A stretch of DNA of 51,276 bases from Altererythrobacter sp. (lineage in GTDB: Bacteria; Pseudomonadota; Alphaproteobacteria; Sphingomonadales; Sphingomonadaceae), in contig JALRKY010000060.1 in NCBI GenBank assembly GCA_023260985.1, forward strand, positions 1 to 51,276, given 5' to 3'. The position numbers and the translations under genes were made by a program. Below the pieces are notes generated by a model that saw nothing but the letters and a program-made list of their open reading frames with translations, ran no database searches and was not told where the DNA came from. Shown here one piece after another: positions 44,893 through 51,276 of the stretch (positions within the stretch are counted from its first letter, which is position 1; every line of letters starts with the position of its first letter).

Positions 44893-45585
44893 TCAGGGTC
44901 GGTCCTCAGTTGCGGACCCGGCGGGCGCAGCGCGCTGCGTTTCCATCATTTGCCGCATGCCCGCCATTTGGGTGATCAGTTCGTCCAGGCTGGCAATGCG
45001 AAAAGCCAGGTCTTCGCGCCAAGGCGCATCGGCGGGGGATCGCTCGAGGAGGTCTGCCCACACCTTGCGCGCCTCCTCGGGCTTTCCGCCTCCAAGATAG
45101 GCCATGCCCAGGAAATAGCCCGCACCAGGATGTGCCGGGAATGCTTCCTGTGCACGCTCGAAGGCATAGAGCGCCGGCGGAGTGAGTTGCCCATCCGCAT
45201 GCTCGACAAGTGCGATCGCCAGAGCCAGCCAGCCCTCAGCATCGCCGGGATTGGCATCGACCCCCTGCCGCAGCAGTGCAGCGGCCTCAGCATAGCGGCC
45301 CTGCCGTGCGAAACCGTCTGACATCACGAGGTAGTGCGGCGGAGGCGTTCCATCGTCGAACAGGCCGCGACGCGCTGCGAACAGCGCTTCGCCCGATTGC
45401 GCAGCCTTGGTCACAGCCTGCTTGGGAACAGCGGGAAGGCCCGGTGACCCCTGAACGCCATAACCCGCCATGCCGAACATCAGCACAGCGCCAAACAGCA
45501 TCCACCCTTGCCGCGGCAGGCGCAGCACCAAGACCGAGGTGAGCATGGCGAACAGGCCCAGGAGCAGGATCGGAACCCACACCAT
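44893..45585 (-). CDS. ccmI: Cytochrome c biogenesis TPR protein (CcmI/CycH-like)
   Basis: 230 residues. Two N-terminal hydrophobic segments (VPILLLGLFAMLTSVLVL, GWMLFGAVLMFGMAGYG) precede TPR repeats (RYAEAAALLRQGVDANPGDA, GYFLGMAYLGGGKPEEARKVW). CcmI holds apocytochrome c for heme ligation. It is shorter than the ~400-residue forms of many bacteria. Its ATG overlaps the ccmH stop as TGATG. Confidence 0.88.
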   Translation of the reverse strand: MVWVPILLLGLFAMLTSVLVLRLPRQGWMLFGAVLMFGMAGYGVQGSPGLPAVPKQAVTKAAQSGEALFAARRGLFDDGTPPPHYLVMSDGFARQGRYAEAAALLRQGVDANPGDAEGWLALAIALVEHADGQLTPPALYAFERAQEAFPAHPGAGYFLGMAYLGGGKPEEARKVWADLLERSPADAPWREDLAFRIASLDELITQMAGMRQMMETQRAAPAGSATEDRP

Positions 45586-46028
45586 CAGACATCCGCCTCT
45601 TCAAATAATTCACCCGCCCCGCCTTCCGAGCGCCTACCGATACGCTTCCACAAGATTGCGCCTGCAACCAGCAACAGCAAAAGCGGGATGGCAAACAGCG
45701 GCCAGGTAGAAGCAGTCATGCGCGGCTCGTAGCTGACATAATCGCCATAGCGGTCGACCAGCCACTGGCGGACCGCCTCCGGATCTTCGCCAGCCGCGAT
45801 GCGGGTGCGGACCTGGTGGCGCATGTCACCGGCCATCGGGGCATCGCTGTCGGCGATCGACTGGCTCTGGCACTTGAGGCACCTCAGCGTGTGCATCAGC
45901 TCCATCGCCTTGGCTTCCTGCGCCGGATCCTCAAGCTGCTGGTAGGCATAAGGCGCTGGAGGGAGCGTATCCTGCGCCGCCAGCGGCATCGCCAGCATGG
46001 CAGCCAAGAACAGCGCCAGCGCCCTCAT
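45585..46028 (-). CDS. ccmH: Cytochrome c-type biogenesis protein CcmH
   Basis: 147 residues with a signal peptide (MRALALFLAAMLAMPLAAQ). The LRCLKCQSQSIADSDA segment has the CxxC that reduces apocytochrome c, and one C-terminal membrane helix (FAIPLLLLLVAGAIL) anchors it. It overlaps ccmG by four bases. Confidence 0.96.
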   Translation of the reverse strand: MRALALFLAAMLAMPLAAQDTLPPAPYAYQQLEDPAQEAKAMELMHTLRCLKCQSQSIADSDAPMAGDMRHQVRTRIAAGEDPEAVRQWLVDRYGDYVSYEPRMTASTWPLFAIPLLLLLVAGAILWKRIGRRSEGGAGELFEEADV

Positions 46029-46552
46029 TGGCCCGCTTCACGGAGATTCTCGAGAAGTTCGGGCACGTTTTCTGCCCGCAGATCGCCGATATGCTGGTGG
46101 CGGATGATCCCCTGTCCGTCGATCACGAAGGTTTCGGGCACGCCCGAGGAACCGATTTCGAGCTGGATCGCGGAGATGTGGTCGGCCCCGATGCGCGAAT
46201 AGGGATTTCCATGCGCTTCAAGAAACCGGTCGACATCCTCCCGCTTGTCGCGGATCGCGACACCGACGATCTCGACTCCAGCTTCGCGCAGCGCTTCGAG
46301 CTGCGGCGCTTCGGCGATGCATGGCAGGCACCAGCTTGCCCAGATATTGAGCAGCTTCGGTTTGCCATCGCGGAAGTCGGCTGTCGACACGCCTGGAAGC
46401 GAGCTGCTCGCCGGTTTCAACTCGAACACAGGCAAAGGCTTGCCGATCATGGTCGAATGGATAAACTCGTCCTTCGGCTGGCTCAGCTGGTAGCCCGCCA
46501 GCCCGACGAAGAAAGCGAACAGAAGCAGCGGAACCCAAAGCGTCCAGCGCAT
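46025..46552 (-). CDS. ccmG: Thiol:disulfide interchange protein CcmG/DsbE
   Basis: 175 residues from ATG 46550-46552, which overlaps the ccmF stop as TGATG. An N-terminal membrane anchor (LWVPLLLFAFFVGLAGY) leads to a periplasmic thioredoxin fold with WASWCLPC and the cis-Pro GVPETFVID. It keeps CcmH or apocytochrome thiols reduced. Confidence 0.95.
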   Translation of the reverse strand: MRWTLWVPLLLFAFFVGLAGYQLSQPKDEFIHSTMIGKPLPVFELKPASSSLPGVSTADFRDGKPKLLNIWASWCLPCIAEAPQLEALREAGVEIVGVAIRDKREDVDRFLEAHGNPYSRIGADHISAIQLEIGSSGVPETFVIDGQGIIRHQHIGDLRAENVPELLENLREAGQ

Positions 46553-48546
46553 CACACAGCCTCCCAGTTCGCGGTGGGGCTGCTGGCATTGGCCCGCAAT
46601 GCCGCCATTTCCTCGCGTTCTTCGGCTTCGCGCCGGTCGGCATGGCGACGGCGAAGGTCAGCGACCAGCCGCCCGATGATCGCCAGCACGCCGCCGAGGC
46701 AGATCAGCAGTCCGCCAAGCCAGATCAGCGTGACTAGCGGCTTCCACCACAACCTCAGCTGCCAGCGGCCATCGTCAGCCTGATTGCCAACCACGGCATA
46801 AAGCTGGCCTTCCCAACGCGTGAGCAAGGCGCTCTCGGTCGTTTCCTGCGCCGGTGCCCAGAAGCTGCGCGATTGCGGGGTAAGCACATGCGGCCTGCCC
46901 GCGCCGCGCTGAGCGCTGATTCGCGCTTCCATTGCTGTCCAATTGGGCCCGGCAACGGGTTCCACGCCTTCAAGCGTGATCCGGAATCCGCCAAGCTCTG
47001 TGGTTCCGCCGGGCGCAACAGCAACCAGCTTCTCCTTTGTGAAGGCGCTCTCACTCGCCATACCCAACAGCGAAACAGCTACGCCGAAATGGGCGAGCAC
47101 CATGCCCCATGTCGCCAATGGAACGCGCAGGATGTCGCGCCCGCGCAGCGGCATGAAACTCGCGACGCCCAGCCCCACCGCCACGGCGAGGCCGAGCAGT
47201 GGCAGGATGCCAATGTCGCTTTTTGCCAGCACAGTGAACAGCGCCGTAGTGACGATCAGCACGATGAAGATCGCGACTGGCGCGCGCAACCGCTCGATAT
47301 TGTCCTCGCGCCAGCGCAGCAGCGGCCCCACCGCCATCGCCAGTAACGTGGGGATGGTGAAGATCGCGCCGACCGGGTTGAAATAGGGCGGGCCGACCGA
47401 AACGCGCACGTCGAACGCTTCGGTCAGCAGAGGATAGAGCGTGCCGAGCAGCACGATCCCGAGAATGGCCGAGAGCATCACATTGTTGAACACCAGCGCG
47501 CCTTCACGGCTAGTCGCGGCGAAGCGCTGCCCTTCGGAAACCGTGCTCACGCGCAAGGCGAAGAGCAACAAGGCGCCGCCGATGTATATCGTCAGAAGTG
47601 CAAGGATGAACGAACCGCGTTCGGGGTCGACCGCAAATGCGTGGACGCTGGTGAGGATACCCGAACGGACAAGGAAGGTACCAAGCATGCTCATTGAGAA
47701 TGCCACGACACCCAGCATGATCGTCCAGGCGCGTAAGGCATCGCGCGCTGCCAGCACGCTGGCCGAATGTAGCAGAGCGGTCGCCGCCAGCCATGGCATG
47801 AGCGATGCGTTCTCGACCGGGTCCCAGAACCACCAACCGCCCCAGCCGAGCTCGTAATAGGCCCAATAGGAACCGGCAGTGATCCCCATAGTCAGGAACA
47901 CCCAGGCGCCCAGCACCCAGGGCCGCATCACGCGGGCGAACTCGTGTGTCACTTGCCGTGTCACGAGTGCACCCACCGCAAAGCTGAACGCGACCGACAG
48001 CCCGACATAGCCCATGTAGAGCGTGGGCGGGTGAAAGGCCAAGCCGATGTCCTGCAACAGCGGGTTGAGGCCGTTGCCTTCCGGCACCGGCACGGGCAGC
48101 CGCTCGAACGGGTTCGAGCTGAGCAGGAGGAAGGCGTAGAAACCCAGCGCGACAAAGCCCTGCGCCGCCAATGTCGCCTGCATGGTCTTTTCGGGCAGAC
48201 GTTTCTCGATACAGGCGATGAGGGCGCCCGCCAGCGCCATCACTGTGACCCACAGCAGCATCGAACCTTCGTGGTTGCCCCACGCGCCCGACAGCTTGAA
48301 GATCATCGGCTTCATCGAATGCGAATTGGCAGCGACCAGCTTCACCGAAAGATCGGTGATCGCGAAGACCCACAGCAGCATCCCGAAGCTGAAAAGCGCC
48401 AGGAAGCCTTGCAGCATTGCCGCCGGGCGCCCCAGCGCAGCGAGCGGAGCATCGGGATCGCGCTGGGCGATTGCGCCGCCGACAAGCTGCAGCACCGCGA
48501 GAGCCGCGGCCATCCAAAGCGCAGCAAGGCCCAGTTCAGCGCTCAT
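46552..48546 (-). CDS. ccmF: Heme lyase subunit CcmF
   Basis: 664 residues with many membrane helices. The WWFWDPVENASLMPWL tryptophan-rich heme-handling motif and WGNHEGSMLLWV region are typical. Together with CcmH and CcmI it attaches heme to apocytochrome c in the periplasm. It overlaps ccmE by four bases. Confidence 0.97.
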   Translation of the reverse strand: MSAELGLAALWMAAALAVLQLVGGAIAQRDPDAPLAALGRPAAMLQGFLALFSFGMLLWVFAITDLSVKLVAANSHSMKPMIFKLSGAWGNHEGSMLLWVTVMALAGALIACIEKRLPEKTMQATLAAQGFVALGFYAFLLLSSNPFERLPVPVPEGNGLNPLLQDIGLAFHPPTLYMGYVGLSVAFSFAVGALVTRQVTHEFARVMRPWVLGAWVFLTMGITAGSYWAYYELGWGGWWFWDPVENASLMPWLAATALLHSASVLAARDALRAWTIMLGVVAFSMSMLGTFLVRSGILTSVHAFAVDPERGSFILALLTIYIGGALLLFALRVSTVSEGQRFAATSREGALVFNNVMLSAILGIVLLGTLYPLLTEAFDVRVSVGPPYFNPVGAIFTIPTLLAMAVGPLLRWREDNIERLRAPVAIFIVLIVTTALFTVLAKSDIGILPLLGLAVAVGLGVASFMPLRGRDILRVPLATWGMVLAHFGVAVSLLGMASESAFTKEKLVAVAPGGTTELGGFRITLEGVEPVAGPNWTAMEARISAQRGAGRPHVLTPQSRSFWAPAQETTESALLTRWEGQLYAVVGNQADDGRWQLRLWWKPLVTLIWLGGLLICLGGVLAIIGRLVADLRRRHADRREAEEREEMAALRANASSPTANWEAV

Positions 48547-49013
48547 TCGCCGCCGACCGCAGTATCCTGCAGGCCGGGTTCGCCCTGGTGCTCGGCCATG
48601 TCCTGCAGTTCGCGCGGCACGTAATTCTCGTCATGCTTGGCGAGCAGGTGATCGGCTACGAAGACCCCGTCGGGTCCGAGGCTGCCCTCCGCGACCACGC
48701 CCGAGCCTTCGACGAACAGGTCTGGCAGGATACCGGTGTAACGCACCGGCACTCGCGCCTCCGCCTTGTCGGTCACGACGAAGGCGACCGTCAAGCCGTC
48801 ATCCAGCGTCTCGATCGACTCTTCCGCCACCATACCGCCAAGCCGCACAGCCTGCCCCACTGCGGGCGGGTCCGCCATCATCTGGTCGGGCAGGTAGAAA
48901 TAGTTCGCCTGGTTGCGAAGCGCCCATGCCGCCAGCAGCCCGGCAGCGATGATCGCCAGCAGCGCCAGGCTCACCAGCACTATGCGCTGATGCTTGGGCT
49001 TGATGGAACTCAT
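48543..49013 (-). CDS. ccmE: Heme chaperone CcmE
   Basis: 156 residues. One N-terminal membrane helix (IVLVSLALLAIIAAGLLAAW) precedes an OB-fold; the heme-binding His and Tyr are in LAKHDENYVP. It carries heme from CcmC to CcmF. It overlaps ccmD by four bases. Confidence 0.96.
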   Translation of the reverse strand: MSSIKPKHQRIVLVSLALLAIIAAGLLAAWALRNQANYFYLPDQMMADPPAVGQAVRLGGMVAEESIETLDDGLTVAFVVTDKAEARVPVRYTGILPDLFVEGSGVVAEGSLGPDGVFVADHLLAKHDENYVPRELQDMAEHQGEPGLQDTAVGGE

Positions 49014-49153
49014 TTGCGCTTCACCTTGTCACGGCGCGCTTCCGCCCGGCGCATGTCCCACCATGCCCAAGCGACCATTGCAAAAGTTCCGATTACCCCC
49101 ACGACATAGGCCGCGACCACGAAGTCCCACTGATCCAGCGCTTCGCGCATCAT
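49010..49153 (-). CDS. ccmD: Heme exporter subunit CcmD
   Basis: 47 residues (46 if started at the second ATG, 49150). One membrane helix (FVVAAYVVGVIGTFAMVAWA) and a basic tail (RRAEARRDKVKRK) are typical of this small protein, which releases holo-CcmE from CcmC. It overlaps ccmC and ccmE by four bases. It is easily missed because a longer frame in the same phase extends upstream. Confidence 0.88.
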   Translation of the reverse strand: MMREALDQWDFVVAAYVVGVIGTFAMVAWAWWDMRRAEARRDKVKRK

Positions 49154-49872
49154 GCTGTCTCCAGCGCCATCCGGCGCAATCTCGCTTCGGCCTGCACTTC
49201 GGCCAATAATGCGCGTATCCGCGCCAGAACTACACCGCCGAACAGCAGCGAGAAGCCGAGCACGGCTACCATCAAGGGGACAAGGAATGCGGGATCGATA
49301 GCACTCTTGCCCATGGTGATGCTGGGTGGCTGGTGCAGCGAGTTCCACCACACAACCGAACGGTTGATGATCGGGATGTTGATTGCCCCGACCAAGCCGA
49401 AGATCGCCGCGATGCGTGGTGAAACACCCTCACGCGCAACTGCCTGCGACAGGGCGAGATAGCCGAAATAGAGGAACAGCAGCACCAGCATGCTGGTGAG
49501 ACGCCCATCCCATTCCCACCAGGTTCCCCAGGTCGGGCGCCCCCAGATCGAACCGGTCGCAAGGCCGATGGCAGTGAAAACCATTCCCGGCACAGCTGAT
49601 GCGCGCGCCGCAACCGCAGCCAGTGGATGCTTCCACACAAGATAAGCCAGGCTCGACAAGGCGATGGCGGTCCAGCCGCCCATGCCCAACCAAACGGAAG
49701 GTACGTGCACAAACAGGATCCGCACGGTTTCGCCCATCAGCCTGTCGGGCGGCACCACGAACAGGCCCCAGGCCAGGCTGCCGGTTACCAGAACAAGACC
49801 CATCGCCAGCAGCAACGGGGTGAGCCATCGTGCAAGCTTCAGAAAACGCGTGGGGTTGGCATAGCCATGCAT
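49150..49872 (-). CDS. ccmC: Heme transporter/ligase CcmC
   Basis: 240 residues with six membrane helices and the heme-handling WGTWWEWDGRLTSML motif; VHVPSVWLG and the NIPIINRSVVWWNSLHQ segment add periplasmic His ligands. It loads heme on CcmE. It is the first gene of the leftward ccmCDEFGHI operon. ccmA and ccmB are not adjacent here. Confidence 0.97.
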   Translation of the reverse strand: MHGYANPTRFLKLARWLTPLLLAMGLVLVTGSLAWGLFVVPPDRLMGETVRILFVHVPSVWLGMGGWTAIALSSLAYLVWKHPLAAVAARASAVPGMVFTAIGLATGSIWGRPTWGTWWEWDGRLTSMLVLLFLYFGYLALSQAVAREGVSPRIAAIFGLVGAINIPIINRSVVWWNSLHQPPSITMGKSAIDPAFLVPLMVAVLGFSLLFGGVVLARIRALLAEVQAEARLRRMALETA

Positions 49873-49955
49873 GAGCGGACCGGTCCTTTTGCTGAGCCTC
49901 TTACAGTGCCCCCCGCTCCCTGCAAGACTGCAAAAAACTCAAGCGCCGATTGCGT

Positions 49956-50990
49956 TCAACGCCCGATCAGGCGCTGCGCCGTCCGGTCAGCAACTTCGGC
50001 CGGGGTTGAACCACTGGCTTCGCTTTCCTGCCACACCGCCTCGAGCCGTTCAGGAATGCAATCGATCCTTGCGTTGATCTCGTCATCGCCCGCACTGTTG
50101 ATATGGCGCAGCACACTGATGATGCCGCCCGCGTTGATGACATAGTCAGGCGCATAGAGAATGCCGCGTTCGACTAGCATGCGGCCTTCGCTGCCGGTAG
50201 CAAGCTGGTTGTTGGCGCCGCCGGCAACGGCCTTCGCCCTGATCGAAGCAACCGTTTCTTCGGTCAGGATCGCGCCGAGCGCACAGGGGCTGACGATATC
50301 CGCATCGGCGGCAAGGACCGCTTCGGTGCTGACCGCGGTGCCTCCCAGCTCTTCAGCCAGTGCCGCAGCGCGGGCCGCATCGATATCGGCGAGGATGAGT
50401 TCTGCACCCGCCTCGGCGAGGTAGCGCGCAAGGCCGCCCCCGACGCTGCCGACGCCCTGGATCGCCACGCGGACGCCCTTCATGTCATCGGTGCCGAGCG
50501 CACGCTTCGCCGCCGCCTTGACGCCAAGATAGACGCCGCGCGCAGTGTAAGGCCCGGGATCGCCCCCGCCCTGCCCGGGCAGGCCTGCCACATGTGCGGT
50601 GCGCTGCGACAGGCTGACCATGTCGGCTTCGCTCATCCCCACATCCTGCGCCGTGATATACTTTCCACCTAGCCCGTCGACCGCTCGTGCGAAAGCAGCC
50701 AGCATTTCGGGAGCCTTGGTCCGGTTCGAATCGGCTAGGATCACTGCCTTGCCGCCACCGGCCCGGAGACCGGCCATGGCGTTCTTGTAGCTCATTCCGC
50801 GGCTTAGCCGCAGCGCGTCGCGCAAGCCTGCCGACGGCTCGACATAATGCCAGAATCGCGTTCCACCCGCAGCCGGGCCAAGGTGGGTCGAATGGAGGGC
50901 GATAATCGCGGAAAGCCCCGAGGCTGCATCGCGCACGAACACCACCTGTTCGTGATCGTCAAAATCGGGTTCTTTCCAAAAAGCCGTCAT
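49956..50990 (-). CDS. Leu/Phe/Val (Glu-type) amino acid dehydrogenase
   Basis: 344 residues. The catalytic Lys is in MSYKNAMAGLRAGGGKAVI and the substrate Asp in ITAQDVGMS; an NAD-binding VAIQGVGSVGGGLA follows, with GGANNQLA and DYVINAGGIISV. These features and the length match leucine/phenylalanine dehydrogenases, which reversibly deaminate branched or aromatic amino acids to 2-oxoacids. It is upstream of ccmC in the same direction, 83 bases away, and follows tRNA-His. Confidence 0.94.
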   Translation of the reverse strand: MTAFWKEPDFDDHEQVVFVRDAASGLSAIIALHSTHLGPAAGGTRFWHYVEPSAGLRDALRLSRGMSYKNAMAGLRAGGGKAVILADSNRTKAPEMLAAFARAVDGLGGKYITAQDVGMSEADMVSLSQRTAHVAGLPGQGGGDPGPYTARGVYLGVKAAAKRALGTDDMKGVRVAIQGVGSVGGGLARYLAEAGAELILADIDAARAAALAEELGGTAVSTEAVLAADADIVSPCALGAILTEETVASIRAKAVAGGANNQLATGSEGRMLVERGILYAPDYVINAGGIISVLRHINSAGDDEINARIDCIPERLEAVWQESEASGSTPAEVADRTAQRLIGR

Positions 50991-51039
50991 TGCCCATCCT
51001 TTACAGAGCGGTCATTCGACAGGACTGAGAGGTAGAAAA

Positions 51040-51117
51040 TGGGGCGATCGACGGGATCCGAACCCGCGACCTCCGGTACCACAAACCGGCGCTCTAACCG
51101 ACTGAGCTACAATCGCC
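51040..51117 (-). tRNA. tRNA-His (anticodon GTG)
   Basis: The acceptor stem GCGATTG/CGATCGC with an extra G at -1 facing C73 is specific for tRNA-His; the anticodon arm is CCGGT-TTGTGGT-ACCGG with anticodon GTG. CCA is encoded (TGG at 51040-51042). The mature 5' end lies at 51117, directly beside the foreign sequence that follows. Confidence 0.93.
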
Positions 51118-51120
51118 ACA

Positions 51121-51276
51121 AGCCTGTGCCGCGACCGCGGCGCCCGCGGCAGCGACCCCGGGCTGTGCTACCTGGAGTGGAGCGCGCCCGTCGACGCCGA
51201 CCCGGCTGACCGCGAGGCGTGGGCCCAGGCCAACCCGGCGATGGGCATCCGCATCCCCGAGGACCACATCGGGCTC
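51121..51276 (+). CDS. Fragment of an actinophage-like terminase large subunit (probable chimeric contig end)
   Basis: All 52 codons are open and run off the window. The peptide (SLCRDRGARGSDPGLCYLEW, then SAPVDADPADREAWAQANPA, MGIRIPEDHIGL) resembles the region between ATPase and nuclease domains of large terminases common in phages of Actinobacteria (YLEWSAP...WAQANPA). 51 of 52 codons end in G or C, far more extreme than any neighbour. The frame is open leftwards only to a TGA at 51103-51105 inside tRNA-His, so no gene start is present. No other phage gene is near. Confidence 0.7.

Noticed and set aside
49010-49351. 113-residue frame containing CcmD
   Set aside because: The upstream part overlaps ccmC out of frame; only the final 47 residues are CcmD.

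Overview
The window reads as chromosomal DNA of an alphaproteobacterium, most likely Sphingomonadales and probably Erythrobacteraceae. The signs are the gene content and order (dapF-mtaB-ftsY-ispZ, a tightly overlapping ccmCDEFGHI operon, acpP-fabF-mltG), an alphaproteobacterial-type LexA box (GTTC-N7-GTTC), and an AspRS carrying the non-discriminating His. This placement is inference from family resemblance; no search was run.

Positions 1 to about 20,890 are an accessory region ending at a tRNA-Met gene. Its left half (1-10,967), visibly less GC-rich than the core genome, carries catabolic cargo: a CaiB/BaiF CoA-transferase fragment, a class III omega-aminotransferase, a PaiB-like protein, a NylB-like serine hydrolase, a LysR regulator, a PepSY membrane protein, a semialdehyde dehydrogenase, a frameshifted OprB-type porin, and a divergent Lrp regulator/alanine dehydrogenase pair. 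Together these could hydrolyse an amide or ester, transaminate an omega-amino acid onto pyruvate, oxidise the semialdehyde, activate the acid with CoA and recycle alanine. Its right half (11,128-20,762) is mobile-element machinery: a ParB-like protein, a 1,415-residue methylase/strawberry-notch helicase fusion reminiscent of phage P1 DarB, a zinc-ribbon/Toprim primase, a LexA box, a lytic transglycosylase, a small coupled gene and a P4-type integrase. Repeat arrays suitable as integrase or excisionase sites lie between the integrase and tRNA-Met. The left end of the element was not found and probably lies outside the window.

From 21,039 to 51,117 the window is mostly housekeeping core: 2H phosphoesterase, alkylsulfatase, mltG/fabF/acpP, aspS, rnd, oxyR, pgsA, an LplT-like transporter, a ThDP enzyme, an EVE protein, dapF-mtaB-ftsY-ispZ, a PuuD-like membrane protein, kup, the ccm operon and a leucine-type amino acid dehydrogenase, ending with tRNA-His. 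Two decayed genes sit here: an SRPBCC membrane protein with two frameshifts and a nonsense codon, and an EAL domain lacking its N-terminal half.

The last ~156 bases do not match the rest. They encode an in-frame piece of an actinophage-like terminase large subunit with almost exclusively G/C third positions, starting right at the 5' end of tRNA-His. A chimeric contig end is the simplest reading. No CRISPR array, rRNA or insertion sequence was recognised.
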